A stretch of 64,000 nucleotides of DNA from Comamonadaceae bacterium (GTDB taxonomy: Bacteria > Pseudomonadota > Gammaproteobacteria > Burkholderiales > Burkholderiaceae_C), in assembly GCA_027488115.1 (NCBI GenBank), contig JAIYCG010000038.1:20266-84265 (forward strand), in the 5' to 3' direction. The first letter of the stretch is position 1; every line of letters begins with the position of its first letter. Position numbers and translations under genes: made by a program. The notes below the pieces were generated by a model. The model searched no databases. It was given only the letters and a program-made list of their open reading frames with translations, and had not been told where the DNA came from. Positions 1 through 10,034 of the stretch are shown here, piece by piece.

Positions 1-54
1 AAGCATCAAGGCAAGTCCCGATGCTTTGAGCCATTCACGGCGTTTTATTTGCAT
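1..54 (-). CDS. N-acetylmuramoyl-L-alanine amidase, N-terminus only (partial)
   Basis: Only the first 18 codons are inside the window; the gene runs off the left edge. The ATG at 54-52 gives MQIKRREWLKASGLALML, a basic twin-arginine start followed by a hydrophobic stretch, so it looks like a Tat or Sec signal peptide. It overlaps the 3' end of tsaE by 20 bases in another frame. In many Burkholderiales the gene after tsaE is an AmiC-type cell-wall amidase with such a leader. The function is therefore inferred from position and leader alone. Confidence 0.5.
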   Translation of the reverse strand, partial: MQIKRREWLKASGLALML

Positions 55-616
55 GACCTGTTGTGAACTTGGGAACTGTCGATGGTGAATCTTGCATGCC
101 GTGCAAAATTTTCAGACCTCGGGGTGAATAGGCGGCAACTTCGACTTGGCGGCCTTCGAGTTCGTTGACAGTGATCTTCAATTTCAAATCGGGGAGAGGC
201 AACATGCCAAGGGCTTGCTTGGGCCACTCGGCAATCTTCAGGCTCTGACTTGCAAACACGTCACGAAAGCCTGCTTCTTCAAATTCTTCAGGGTCGTTGA
301 AGCGATAGAAATCAAAGTGCCAAACAGGGGTCATGGCCTTGCTGTTTAAATCGATGGCTTCATGGGGTTCGACCACAGCATAGGTTGGGCTTTTGATGCG
401 CCCCTTGACGCCCAAGGCTTGCAGCAAATGTCTGACAAAGGTGGTTTTGCCTGCGCCCAAATCGCCTTCAAGCTCGATGTACGAATCGAGCAAGTCAATT
501 TGCAAGGCCATGCGCTGGGCAAACTCCCGAGTTTGGTCTTCTTCAGCCCACAGCCAATTGCCTGTGCCAGTTGGCTCAGGAGTTTCTACAATCGCATGGT
601 GAACACCACTCATCAT
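35..616 (-). CDS. tsaE: tRNA threonylcarbamoyladenosine biosynthesis ATPase TsaE
   Basis: TsaE is the small P-loop ATPase that works with TsaB and TsaD to make t6A at position 37 of ANN-decoding tRNAs in the cytoplasm. The 193-residue product has the family Walker A motif GDLGAGKTT (51-59), the SPTY motif (76-79), a DFYR segment (102-105) and the EWP motif (130-132). The C-terminal tail of about 35 residues is longer than in E. coli. There are two consecutive ATG codons (616 and 613) and either may be the start. The 5' end overlaps the divergent queG start by 21 bases, so each promoter must lie inside the other gene. The downstream amidase gene overlaps its 3' end, which suggests co-transcription. 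Confidence 0.93.
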   Translation of the reverse strand: MMSGVHHAIVETPEPTGTGNWLWAEEDQTREFAQRMALQIDLLDSYIELEGDLGAGKTTFVRHLLQALGVKGRIKSPTYAVVEPHEAIDLNSKAMTPVWHFDFYRFNDPEEFEEAGFRDVFASQSLKIAEWPKQALGMLPLPDLKLKITVNELEGRQVEVAAYSPRGLKILHGMQDSPSTVPKFTTGHANKTP

Positions 617-1726
617 TCTCTTTCAATCAATACCGCAAACTTGGATGTTGCGGCCTTGTGGGCTGACATGCAAAAAGCCGCGCTGGCATTGGGATTTTCT
701 CAAATTGGCGTGACAGGCGTCAATTTGTCGGAAGCAGAGCCGGGATTAGAGGCCTGGCTTTCAGCAGGATTTCACGGCAGCATGAACTATATGGCAAGTC
801 ATGGCTTGAAGCGTGCCAGACCTGCAGAATTGGTACCAGGCACCATCAGTGTGATCACGGTACGCATGGATTATTTGCCGCTTAATGTGCCCGAAATTTC
901 TTCTGAAAGTGAGGCCAAGGCCCTCACGCAGCCCTTGAGCGGCGTTGTGTCTGTTTATGCCAGGGGCCGTGATTACCACAAAGTATTGCGCAATCGGTTG
1001 CAAAAACTGCAAGCTCAAATGGCTGATTGGGTGGGACCCTTTGGTTACAGAGTCTTTACCGACTCTGCGCCTGTGATGGAAGCTGAGTTGGCTGTTAGAA
1101 GTGGCCAAGGCTGGCGCGGCAAAAATACATTGGTGTTGCAGCGAGACGCAGGGTCATTTTTCTTTTTGGGTGAAATCTTCATTGACTTTGCACTGCCTGA
1201 AACTGAATCTCTCACATCGCATTGCGGTACGTGTTCTGCCTGTCTGGATCTTTGCCCCACCCAAGCCATTGTTGCGCCCTATCAGCTAGATGCGCGTCGC
1301 TGTATTTCCTATTTAACCATTGAGCATGCGGGTGAAATTCCCCATGCGTTGCGCCCCCTGATAGGCAACAGAATTTATGGCTGCGATGATTGCCAGTGGG
1401 CTTGTCCTTGGAACAAGTATGCAAAGCGCAGCCCTTTGCCCGACTTCAATGCCCGAGAGGCTCTGACCAGCCCTCAACTTGTTGATTTGCTTGATTGGGA
1501 CGAGCCACAATTTTTAAAGATGACAGAGGGTAGTGCCATTCGCCGAATAGGGCATGCAAGGTGGATTCGCAATGTGGCATTGGCAGCAGGCAATGCATTG
1601 GCGACCATCGACCCAATTTCAGCCAACGAAAGGTTTTCATTGCGTGAGGCGTTGTCCAAATGGCGGCACCATGCCGATCCCGTGGTTCGAGAGCAAATCG
1701 AATGGTCTTTAGCACAGGGCGCCTAA
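596..1726 (+). CDS. queG: epoxyqueuosine reductase QueG
   Basis: QueG reduces epoxyqueuosine to queuosine in tRNA, the last step of Q biosynthesis, using cobalamin and two [4Fe-4S] clusters. The 376-residue product carries a ferredoxin-like cluster motif CGTCSACLDLCP (C210, C213, C216, C220) and a second set in CDDCQWACPWN (C263, C266, C270), as in the family. C-terminal residues 300-376 form the HEAT-like tail. The open frame extends upstream to 362, but that part is antisense to tsaE. I chose ATG 596, which has AGGAG about 13 bases upstream; ATG 668 is an alternative. The 3' end overlaps the convergent AEC transporter gene by 4 bases. Both neighbouring divergent genes (tsaE, queG) act on tRNA anticodon-loop modification. 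Confidence 0.93.
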   Translation: MVNTTHHSLSINTANLDVAALWADMQKAALALGFSQIGVTGVNLSEAEPGLEAWLSAGFHGSMNYMASHGLKRARPAELVPGTISVITVRMDYLPLNVPEISSESEAKALTQPLSGVVSVYARGRDYHKVLRNRLQKLQAQMADWVGPFGYRVFTDSAPVMEAELAVRSGQGWRGKNTLVLQRDAGSFFFLGEIFIDFALPETESLTSHCGTCSACLDLCPTQAIVAPYQLDARRCISYLTIEHAGEIPHALRPLIGNRIYGCDDCQWACPWNKYAKRSPLPDFNAREALTSPQLVDLLDWDEPQFLKMTEGSAIRRIGHARWIRNVALAAGNALATIDPISANERFSLREALSKWRHHADPVVREQIEWSLAQGA

Positions 1727-2640
1727 AACTTGAGATCGACCAAGACGCCTAAAGCAAATGGCAGGCTGAGCACGCCCAGCAAGGTTGACGCCGTTACCAG
1801 GCCCGCCACATAGGCCCCGTTGTAGCCCATGCGGGCTGCCAACACGTAGCAAGTCGATGCGGTGGGCAGCGCAGAAAAAATCATCAACACGGTACTTTGG
1901 AGCGAGTTCAGCTCAAACAGTTGAGCCAATACCCAAGCCACGCAAGGCAGGATCAAGTGCTTCAAGGTCAGCACCAAAGTGCCTAAGAGTTTGCCCGTCT
2001 GAAGGGCCTTGATTTCCATGCCAGCCCCAGCCGACATGAGGCCAAGTGCCAAAGAAGCGGCACCGATGCGGGACAAGCTGGGGTCTAAAACCCCAGGAAT
2101 TCTGAAGCCTGCGAGGTTGAAAGCAAGGCCACCTGCGGTTGCCAAAATGAGGGGATTGCGAATGAGTTCTTTGGCAAAACCCGAGTCGCCTTGCCGCGCC
2201 ATAGGCCAGACCGCACCCACATTGAACATGGGTACACAAAACCCAATGAGCACTGAAATAAGCAGCAAGCCTTCGGCACCCGTCAAACGTTCAACCAAAG
2301 CCAAAGCGATGAAGGAGTTAAATCTAAATCCGACTTGTGCACTGGCAGCATGGTCACGGCGATTGATCTTGGGGCCAATCCAAGGCCAATAGGGCAAGCT
2401 GTAGCTGAGTGCAATGCCAGACAAGCCCATGCAGATGCCTGACAACAAAAAGTTGGAGGTGGCTTGGATGTCCAGCGGGCTTTTGGCAATCGAGTGGAAA
2501 AGCAAAACTGGAAACAAGAAGTAGTAAACCAACAGCTCGGCTTGTTGCCAAACGGCGCGGTTCAACCCTGTGTAACGGCACAAAAAGTAACCACACAAAA
2601 TAAGGGAAAAGTCGGGAAATAAAAGCTGAGCGTAATTCAC
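1723..2640 (-). CDS. AEC family transporter (auxin efflux carrier-like permease)
   Basis: A 305-residue polytopic inner-membrane protein of the AEC/BASS-like fold, with about ten hydrophobic segments in two halves. Bacterial members have been linked to export or uptake of malonate, malate and other small organic acids; the substrate here is unknown. The frame is open from a TTG at 2685, but I chose GTG 2640, giving VNYAQLLFPDFSLILCGY, because relatives start at this point. It is divergent from the Bug binding-protein gene, with about 90 bases between for both promoters. The 3' end overlaps queG by 4 bases. Confidence 0.82.
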   Translation of the reverse strand: MNYAQLLFPDFSLILCGYFLCRYTGLNRAVWQQAELLVYYFLFPVLLFHSIAKSPLDIQATSNFLLSGICMGLSGIALSYSLPYWPWIGPKINRRDHAASAQVGFRFNSFIALALVERLTGAEGLLLISVLIGFCVPMFNVGAVWPMARQGDSGFAKELIRNPLILATAGGLAFNLAGFRIPGVLDPSLSRIGAASLALGLMSAGAGMEIKALQTGKLLGTLVLTLKHLILPCVAWVLAQLFELNSLQSTVLMIFSALPTASTCYVLAARMGYNGAYVAGLVTASTLLGVLSLPFALGVLVDLKF

Positions 2641-2732
2641 CCCCGTAGCATAACGGCAGTCATTGAGGTTGTTGGCTTCATTCAAGCCTCGTTATTGCTT
2701 ATGATGTTGAGAAGTTATTCATTGGAGAATCT

Positions 2733-3710
2733 ATGAACAGTCGTTTCAGTCGCCTTGCTACAGCAGCCTTGCTGGTGATCAGTGCCTCTTCTGGCTCGGT
2801 GTGGGCTCAAAATTACCCTAACAAAGTGATCAAATTGCAGGTGCCATTTGCACCCGGCGGGACCACAGACATTGTGGCTCGAGTCATTGCTGAGCCTTTG
2901 GGTAAAGCCTTAGGACAGTCGGTCATTGTAGAAAACAAAGCGGGCGGCGGCGGTGTCGTAGGCGCCCAAGAAACAGTTCGATCTGCTCCAGATGGTTACT
3001 CTTTAGGCATGGCCACTGTTTCCACAACGGCAGCCAATCCAGCCATCAACCCCAAAAATCCTTACAACCCGATCACAGATTTCACGCCCATCATTAACAT
3101 TGCTGCAACACCCAACGTGATTGCCGTGCACCCCAGTTTCCCAGCCCGCAATTACAAAGAATTTTTGGCTGAGGTGAAGAAAAATCCCGGCAAATACTCT
3201 TACTCATCTTCGGGTACCGGAGGCATTGGACATTTGCAAACAGAACTTTGGAAAAGCCTGGCTGGTGTTTTCATGACCCACATTCCTTACCGTGGTGCGG
3301 GACCTGCCTTGAATGACACTGTTGCGGGTCAAGTTCCAATTATTTTTGACAACTTGCCATCTGCTTTGCCATTTATTCAAACTGGCAAACTGATTCCCAT
3401 TGTGGTCGCAGCACCACAGCGTTTATCCCAATTGCCCAATGTGCCTACCTTCAAAGAAGTTGGCTTGGAGCCTGTCAATCGCATGGCCTATTACGGTATC
3501 TTAGGCCCTAAGAATTTGCCCAAAGAAGTGATTGACAAAGTCAGCGGCGGTGTCAAAAAAGCCTTAGAAGATCCCGCTGTTCGCAAGCGCATCGAAGACA
3601 CAGGCTCCTTGATCATTGCCAACACACCCGAGCAATTTGCAGCCCAAATCAAGGCTGAATTTGAAGTCTACAAAAATGTTGTGGACACTCAAAAACTCAG
3701 ACTCGATTGA
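2733..3710 (+). CDS. TctC/Bug-family tripartite tricarboxylate transporter substrate-binding protein
   Basis: Periplasmic solute-binding protein of the very large Bug family of Burkholderiales, which bind carboxylates and related small molecules. The 325-residue product has a clear signal peptide with cleavage after VWA (about residue 25), then the family opening [28 protein letters not shown] and [17 protein letters not shown] are further family blocks. RBS GGAGA lies 5 bases before the ATG. There are no TctA or TctB membrane subunits nearby, so it is an orphan binding protein, as is common in this order. The stop TGA shares its final A with the ATG of xerD, suggesting translational coupling. 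Confidence 0.92.
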   Translation: MNSRFSRLATAALLVISASSGSVWAQNYPNKVIKLQVPFAPGGTTDIVARVIAEPLGKALGQSVIVENKAGGGGVVGAQETVRSAPDGYSLGMATVSTTAANPAINPKNPYNPITDFTPIINIAATPNVIAVHPSFPARNYKEFLAEVKKNPGKYSYSSSGTGGIGHLQTELWKSLAGVFMTHIPYRGAGPALNDTVAGQVPIIFDNLPSALPFIQTGKLIPIVVAAPQRLSQLPNVPTFKEVGLEPVNRMAYYGILGPKNLPKEVIDKVSGGVKKALEDPAVRKRIEDTGSLIIANTPEQFAAQIKAEFEVYKNVVDTQKLRLD

Positions 3711-4618
3711 TGTCAGCAAGCAGCCAAGCCGCCATCGACCGCTTTGTTGATGCGGTTTGGCTAGAAGACGGCTTGTCGGCCAATACCTTGGCCGCCTACC
3801 GGCGAGACTTACAGGCCTTGGCCGATTGGCTAGAAGCCTCAGAGCACATGTCATTAGACAGTGCGCAAGAGGCGCACTTGCAGGCTTATTTTGCGGCTCG
3901 GCACAGCTTGTCCAAGGCCACTTCAGCCAATCGCAGGTTAACGGTGTTCAAACGTTACTACCGTTGGGCTTTGCGTGAGCGAATCGTCCTGATCGATCCA
4001 ACACTCAGAATGCTGGCCGCCAAGCAAGCTTTGCGTGTGCCCAAAACATTGTCTGAAGATCAGGTCGATGCCTTGCTGTCTGCGCCAGATGAGAACTCAA
4101 GCTTAGGTCTGCGTGACAAAGCCATGCTTGAACTTCTTTATGCCAGCGGTTTGCGTGTGTCGGAGTTGGTCAAACTCAAAACATTGCATGTCTCATTGAA
4201 TGAAGGCGTTCTCAGAATCATGGGCAAAGGCAGCAAAGAGAGGCTTGTGCCATTTGGTGATGTGGCACGTGACAGTTTGCTTAACTACATGCAGAACGCT
4301 CGGGGTGCTTTGCTAGGCGCTAAGCAAACTCAAGACTTGTTTGTGACGGCCAGTGGACCCAAGGCGGGGACCGCCATGTCGCGCATTATGTTTTGGAGCT
4401 TGATTAAAAAATATGCTCTGTTGGCTGGTATCACCGCCCCTTTGTCACCGCATACATTGCGTCATGCGTTTGCAACGCATTTACTCAACCACGGGGCTGA
4501 CTTGCGATCGGTGCAGGTGCTGTTAGGACATGCCGATATTTCCACCACCACCATCTACACCCACGTGGCCAGAGAGCGTTTGAAGAATTTGCACGCGCAG
4601 CATCATCCGCGTGGCTAG
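3710..4618 (+). CDS. xerD: site-specific tyrosine recombinase XerD
   Basis: XerD resolves chromosome dimers at dif together with XerC, under FtsK control at the division septum. The 302-residue protein has an N-terminal SAM-like core-binding domain (about 5-95) and a C-terminal catalytic domain with the full set of residues: R149 in GLRVSEL, K173 in GKGSKER, H248 and R251 in HTLRHAF, H274 in LLGHADIS, and nucleophile Y283 in TIYTH. Length and HTLRHAFATHLL favour XerD over XerC, but the two are close. The open frame starts at TTG 3707; ATG 3710 is used here because it overlaps the stop of the preceding gene by one base. Confidence 0.9.
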   Translation: MSASSQAAIDRFVDAVWLEDGLSANTLAAYRRDLQALADWLEASEHMSLDSAQEAHLQAYFAARHSLSKATSANRRLTVFKRYYRWALRERIVLIDPTLRMLAAKQALRVPKTLSEDQVDALLSAPDENSSLGLRDKAMLELLYASGLRVSELVKLKTLHVSLNEGVLRIMGKGSKERLVPFGDVARDSLLNYMQNARGALLGAKQTQDLFVTASGPKAGTAMSRIMFWSLIKKYALLAGITAPLSPHTLRHAFATHLLNHGADLRSVQVLLGHADISTTTIYTHVARERLKNLHAQHHPRG

Positions 4619-4668
4619 TTGGCTTTCAAAGTCGAGTTGATCTGCATGTTGAGCTGACTCGTTTGGGT

Positions 4669-5484
4669 TCACAAACCATGCGCCGACAAGTAATTCAATT
4701 CGTCTTCCTCAAAGCCAGCCAAGCGTCTGGCTTCTAGGTTGTAAGGCGACTTTAATTTGGGTGCATCGTATTGTTGAATCAGTTCGCGGTAGGTGTTGAC
4801 AGGGTCAATGCCCCGCGCCAAACAAATGTAACGGTACCAACGATTACCGGTCGCTACGTGGCCAATCTCGTCTTTCAGAATGATGTCCATCATGCGTCCT
4901 GCCACATGATCGCCTGCGCTGATAAGTTTGCTTTTGACCCCTGGCGAAGCGTCTAGGCCACGAGCTTCCATGGTTCTTGGGACCAAGCCAATGCGGGCCA
5001 AAATATCACCCCGAGTTCGCTCTGCCATGTTCCACAATGAGTTGTGGGCCGGGAAGTCACCGTAGTCAAAACCCATGCCAATCAAATGTTGTTGGATGAG
5101 TAAAAAGTGTTTGGCCTCTTCTTTGGCAATGCCTACCCAATCGCGGTAGAAGTCTTCCGGCATGCCTGGAAAACGCCAAACCACATCCAAGGCCAAGTCG
5201 ATGGCATTGAGTTCAATGTGTGCGATGGCGTGTAAAAGCAATGCACGGCCTTCAGGAGAGGTCAGCGGTTTTGACTTCAAAGATGTGTGTGCCACCAAAT
5301 CGGGCTTGGCTGGTCGACCCGGTATGCCACCAGGATCGGGCACGATGGCAGCCGGATCGATAGGCAGGTCAAACGAAAGCGCCAATGTCAATTCGGCTTT
5401 TTGAACCGCATTTTGAGCCAGCAATGGGCCTAAGACAGCTTCTCGCAAGGCTTGCTTCAAAGGGGCTTCTAAAAATTTGACCAT
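4669..5484 (-). CDS. DUF455 family ferritin-like protein
   Basis: A 271-residue cytoplasmic protein of the DUF455 family, which is predicted to fold as a ferritin-like four-helix bundle. Three family blocks carry likely metal ligands: AIAHIELNAIDLALD, KEEAKHFLLIQQHL and KDEIGHVATGNRWY, each with an ExxH or HIE pattern. No reaction is established for the family; a di-metal oxidase or oxygenase role is only inferred. A GGAG lies directly against the ATG at 5484, closer than usual, and no other in-frame start is better. It diverges from the carbonic anhydrase-like gene, with 59 bases between. Confidence 0.85.
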   Translation of the reverse strand: MVKFLEAPLKQALREAVLGPLLAQNAVQKAELTLALSFDLPIDPAAIVPDPGGIPGRPAKPDLVAHTSLKSKPLTSPEGRALLLHAIAHIELNAIDLALDVVWRFPGMPEDFYRDWVGIAKEEAKHFLLIQQHLIGMGFDYGDFPAHNSLWNMAERTRGDILARIGLVPRTMEARGLDASPGVKSKLISAGDHVAGRMMDIILKDEIGHVATGNRWYRYICLARGIDPVNTYRELIQQYDAPKLKSPYNLEARRLAGFEEDELNYLSAHGL

Positions 5485-5543
5485 CTCCTATTTTAGGCTT
5501 GCCTACAATGGAGGGTATTTGACGCGGTTCAGGAGAAAACAAA

Positions 5544-6068
5544 ATGGCCATTTATTCTTTGGACAACAAGTTGCCACTGCTTGCTGACGGCGCTTGGGTG
5601 GCGGACAGCGCTCAAGTCATGGGCGCCGTCGAGTTGGGCGTGAATGTCAGTGTGTGGTTTGGCGCTGTGATTCGTGGCGATACCGAAACGATTGTCATTG
5701 GAGAAGGCTCTAACGTGCAAGACTGCTGCGTGTTGCATGCCGATGTGGGCAAACCCCTGACTGTGGGCAAACACGTGACGGTGGGCCATCAAGTCATGTT
5801 GCATGGGTGCACCATTGGCGATGAATCCCTCATTGGCATTGGCGCTGTGGTGTTGAACGGCGTCAAGATTGGCAAAAATTGCTTGGTGGGCGCAGGCTCT
5901 TTGGTAACGGAGGGCAAAGAGTTTCCCGATGGTTCCATGATCATGGGTTCGCCAGCCAAAGTGGTGCGCGAACTGACGCCAGAACAAATTCAAGGCTTGC
6001 GCAACTCGGCCAAACATTACATCAAAAACGCACAACGTTTCCAATCAGGTTTGAAAAAAATTGTCTGA
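5544..6068 (+). CDS. gamma-carbonic anhydrase family protein (YrdA-like)
   Basis: A 174-residue left-handed beta-helix protein made of hexapeptide repeats, from about residue 15 to 140. It keeps the gamma-class metal histidines in [14 protein letters not shown] and the RGD motif near the start of the helix. Members form trimers; YrdA-type proteins have weak or no measured carbonic anhydrase activity. The RBS CAGGAGA lies upstream of the ATG. The stop overlaps the TTG start of hslO by 8 bases, so the two are an operon and probably translationally coupled. Confidence 0.88.
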   Translation: MAIYSLDNKLPLLADGAWVADSAQVMGAVELGVNVSVWFGAVIRGDTETIVIGEGSNVQDCCVLHADVGKPLTVGKHVTVGHQVMLHGCTIGDESLIGIGAVVLNGVKIGKNCLVGAGSLVTEGKEFPDGSMIMGSPAKVVRELTPEQIQGLRNSAKHYIKNAQRFQSGLKKIV

Positions 6069-7050
6069 ACTCCATAAATTTTTATTTGATGGCCTGCCCG
6101 TTCGAGGTGCCATTGTTCGCTTAACAGATGCATGGCAAGAGATTCTCAAGCGCCGAGCTGCCAACAACGAAACTGGCGCTTACCCAGGGCCTGTGACAGA
6201 GTTGTTGGGACAGATGTCAGCAGCGGCGGTGCTGATGCAAGCCAACATCAAGTTCAACGGTGCATTGGTTTTGCAGGTGTTTGGCGATGGCCCTGTTAAA
6301 TTGGCCGTGGTGGAAGTGCAACCCGACTTTGGTGTTCGCGCCACCGCCACAATTCAAGGTGAGGTGGCCTCAGCTGCCAGCCTGAGCACCATGGTGAATC
6401 AAAACAACGAAGGCCGGTGTGCCATCACTTTGGATCCTTTAGATCGGTTGCCAGGGCAGCAACCCTATCAAGGCGTGGTTCCTTTGTTTGGTGACCACAA
6501 AGAAAAGTTGGAAAAACTAAGTGAAGTGCTTGAGCACTACATGCTTCAGTCAGAGCAACTCGATACCACTTTGGTCTTGGCGGCCAACATGGATGTGGCC
6601 GCTGGTGTGTTGATTCAACGTTTGCCTTTGGATGGCGTTGGTAACTTGGCTGGCAAGTACGACTCGGTAGAGCGAGAGGCTGCATTGGGCCAAAGCGAAG
6701 ATTACAACCGCATCTCTATTTTGGCCAAAAGTTTGAAGGCCGAAGAGTTATTGGGTCTCGATATTGAAACGGTGTTGCACCGTTTGTTCTGGGAAGAACC
6801 CTTGTTGCGCTTTGAGCCCCTGGTAGGAGAAACAGGCCCCAAGTTTCACTGCAGTTGCAGCCGCGAACGCGTGGGGCGCATGATAAAAAGTCTCGGTGTG
6901 GAAGAGGTCGAGAGCATTTTGTCAGAGCGTGACTACATTGAAGTCGGTTGCGAATTTTGTGGCAAGCAGTACCATTTTGATCCCGTTGATGCTGCCAGTT
7001 TGTTTACGCACCCCGAAGTCACGCCACCTACCCAGCCCTCAGTTCACTGA
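6061..7050 (+). CDS. hslO: Hsp33 redox-regulated chaperone
   Basis: Hsp33 is a cytoplasmic holdase that is switched on when oxidants release zinc from its C-terminal cysteines. The 329-residue product ends with the diagnostic CxC and CxxC pairs, C264/C266 in [10 protein letters not shown] and C297/C300 in GCEFCG. Residues 1-230 form the substrate-binding fold. The start is a TTG inside the end of the carbonic anhydrase gene; no ATG lies near the conserved beginning [17 protein letters not shown]. It is slightly longer than E. coli Hsp33 (about 292 residues), mainly in the N-terminal half and tail. Confidence 0.93.
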   Translation: MSELHKFLFDGLPVRGAIVRLTDAWQEILKRRAANNETGAYPGPVTELLGQMSAAAVLMQANIKFNGALVLQVFGDGPVKLAVVEVQPDFGVRATATIQGEVASAASLSTMVNQNNEGRCAITLDPLDRLPGQQPYQGVVPLFGDHKEKLEKLSEVLEHYMLQSEQLDTTLVLAANMDVAAGVLIQRLPLDGVGNLAGKYDSVEREAALGQSEDYNRISILAKSLKAEELLGLDIETVLHRLFWEEPLLRFEPLVGETGPKFHCSCSRERVGRMIKSLGVEEVESILSERDYIEVGCEFCGKQYHFDPVDAASLFTHPEVTPPTQPSVH

Positions 7051-7062
7051 GTCATCAGTCAA

Positions 7063-7117
7063 CTGCACGATGACTTCAATGAGCCCTCAGTGAGCTGCAC
7101 TATGACTTCAATGAGCC
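7063..7117. repeat. 23-bp direct repeat in the hslO/NadR-like convergent gap
   Basis: Two copies of a 23-base unit, at 7063-7085 and 7095-7117, differ at one position (ctgcacg versus ctgcact). The right copy contains the last codons and stop of the minus-strand kinase gene; the left copy is an extra one beyond the stop, where the changed base removes the stop. This looks like a local tandem duplication of the gene's 3' end. Confidence 0.8.
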
Positions 7118-7816
7118 ATCCGGCTTGAGCAAGTCGCTAAATAGTTTGTGTTCGCATTCAGCGTCACTGCAAAGATCACAGCGCCAGGCCGTTTTGCCTT
7201 TGTTTAAACCGTATTGGCCGGTATTTCTTTGTGATTGAAGTGACTTGAAGGCGGTCAAGTGTTGTCCCAGATCAGCGTTGGCAGCACCCACACTCTCTTG
7301 GATGGCCATGAGCGCAGCAGACAAGCGGGCTTCTGATCGACCATAAATCACTTGAAATGGAAGCTTGGCGACTTGCAAAGCTTGGCGCAGCAGCGTGTCG
7401 ACAGGTTCGCGCACATGCTCGCCATCACGCTGCAAGCCATCTGCAACCCAATCCAGGTCAAGGCCCATCAAGAGGGTTAAATCAAATGCCGCTTGATGAA
7501 TCAAGGCTTGTTGGTAAAGCCCCTTGTCTTGAAAAATGTAGTCACTGTAAACGGCGGTCATTAACGGACTGGTATCGGCAATCACCCAGCCCCTGGCAAT
7601 AGAGAAAATTTTCTCAGCTTGTGCTTTTGCAATGTCGGCTTGTTCGTGAGCCTCTGGCGTTCTGCCATTCACATCGCACCATTCACGAAGTATTTCAGGC
7701 ACGGCGACGGCATTCAAGCCCAGCGACTGAAGGGCTTGTGCAATGTCGATGCTCAAACTTGTTTTGCCAGTGCTTTCAGCGCCCAGTATGGCAATGCGAA
7801 CCACTTGATCAGACAT
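7100..7816 (-). CDS. NadR-like nicotinamide riboside kinase domain ATPase
   Basis: A 238-residue P-loop protein with Walker A GAESTGKTSL (12-21), EILREW and ADTSPLMTAVYSDY segments like those of the ribosylnicotinamide kinase part of NadR. It would phosphorylate nicotinamide riboside to NMN in the cytoplasm. It lacks the N-terminal HTH and nucleotidyltransferase domains of E. coli NadR. The neighbour upstream is pnuC, which overlaps by 8 bases, and coupling transport to phosphorylation traps the substrate. The C-terminal tail has C213, C216, C221 and H223 in WRCDLCSDAECEHKLF, a possible zinc site not expected in the kinase core. Confidence 0.82.
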   Translation of the reverse strand: MSDQVVRIAILGAESTGKTSLSIDIAQALQSLGLNAVAVPEILREWCDVNGRTPEAHEQADIAKAQAEKIFSIARGWVIADTSPLMTAVYSDYIFQDKGLYQQALIHQAAFDLTLLMGLDLDWVADGLQRDGEHVREPVDTLLRQALQVAKLPFQVIYGRSEARLSAALMAIQESVGAANADLGQHLTAFKSLQSQRNTGQYGLNKGKTAWRCDLCSDAECEHKLFSDLLKPDGSLKS

Positions 7817-8390
7817 GTTTTTTTTGCCAAGCCTTCAGGCCCACATAACTGAGCACTGCGAAAAGTGCATAGAGCAAGGAAGTGAGCCAAAGAGATTTCA
7901 CGATCATCAAGCCCACAGTGATGACATTGACAATCAGCCAAACCCACCAGTTTTCAATTTTCTTTTTGGCCAGTAAGTATTGAGCCAATAAACTCAATGC
8001 TGTGACCAAGCCGTCCCATATGGCCACATCGCTGTCTGTGAAGCGGTGCAGGAAAAATGAGAGCGAGGGCCATATCAACAGCGTTGCAACTGCAACTCTT
8101 TTGAGCTCTGCAGGCATGAGTTTAGATATGCTGAAAGCGACTGTCGTTTCTGTCATGCTCAACTGGGCATTGCGCTCGCCAAGCCGCCATTGTCGCCATC
8201 CCCAAAAGGAGGTCAAAATGAACATCACTTGCAGGGATGCTTCGCCATAAAGTTGGGTGTTCCAAAACACCACGCCATAAAGCGCTGAGCTGAGAATGGC
8301 CAAAGGCCAGCCCCAATGGATTTCTTTGATGTTGCAATAAACCATTGCCAACGACAGAACGAAGCCGGCCAACTCGACCGGTTCAATCAT
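7809..8390 (-). CDS. pnuC: nicotinamide riboside transporter PnuC
   Basis: PnuC imports nicotinamide riboside by facilitated diffusion across the inner membrane. The 193-residue product has about seven hydrophobic segments and family blocks WPLAILSSALYGVVFW and SFWGWRQWRLG. The start codon overlaps the stop of ftsB (ATGA) and the 3' end overlaps the NadR-like kinase gene, so the three genes are likely translated from one message. A thiamine-transporting variant (PnuT) is possible by sequence alone, but the kinase partner favours the riboside of nicotinamide. Confidence 0.88.
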   Translation of the reverse strand: MIEPVELAGFVLSLAMVYCNIKEIHWGWPLAILSSALYGVVFWNTQLYGEASLQVMFILTSFWGWRQWRLGERNAQLSMTETTVAFSISKLMPAELKRVAVATLLIWPSLSFFLHRFTDSDVAIWDGLVTALSLLAQYLLAKKKIENWWVWLIVNVITVGLMIVKSLWLTSLLYALFAVLSYVGLKAWQKKHV

Positions 8391-8668
8391 TTTTCGATCT
8401 GCACAAAAATTTCGTTGGCCTTGACCATGCCCAGTTCGTGGCGTGCGCGCTCTTCGACGGTGTTCAAGCCTTCTTTGAGGTCGTTGACCTCGGAATTAAG
8501 TTGGCCATTGATACGCTGGGCTTTTGCATTCAACTCGTTTTGTTCTTGAATTTTATGTTCCAACTCAATGACCGTGGGCACACTGCCTTTGCCCAGCCAA
8601 ATCTGACCCTGCAGGATGAGCAGCAGGGCGATCAAGGCGGCTGGCAAAAGGCGCTTGTCCATGAGCAT
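8387..8668 (-). CDS. ftsB: cell division protein FtsB
   Basis: FtsB is a small bitopic membrane protein that joins FtsQ and FtsL at the septum. The 93-residue product has a short cytoplasmic start, one membrane segment (about 8-22) and a periplasmic coiled coil (about 35-70), ending with VEERARHELGMVKANEIFVQ, typical of the family. A TTG at 8671 and ATG codons at 8668 and 8662 are possible starts. It follows eno by 21 bases, the eno-ftsB order also known from E. coli. Confidence 0.92.
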   Translation of the reverse strand: MLMDKRLLPAALIALLLILQGQIWLGKGSVPTVIELEHKIQEQNELNAKAQRINGQLNSEVNDLKEGLNTVEERARHELGMVKANEIFVQIEK

Positions 8669-8689
8669 CAATTAGAGCTGTCCAAAAAC

Positions 8690-9976
<1,287 letters not shown>

Positions 9977-10034
9977 TTACTTCTCTCTGTCTAAATAAAA
10001 AATCATTCAATGCCCAAAGGCATCCTGCCATCCA

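Noticed and set aside
362..595. N-terminal extension of queG as an open frame
   Set aside because: It is antisense to tsaE and matches nothing expected in QueG; ATG 596 or 668 gives the family length.
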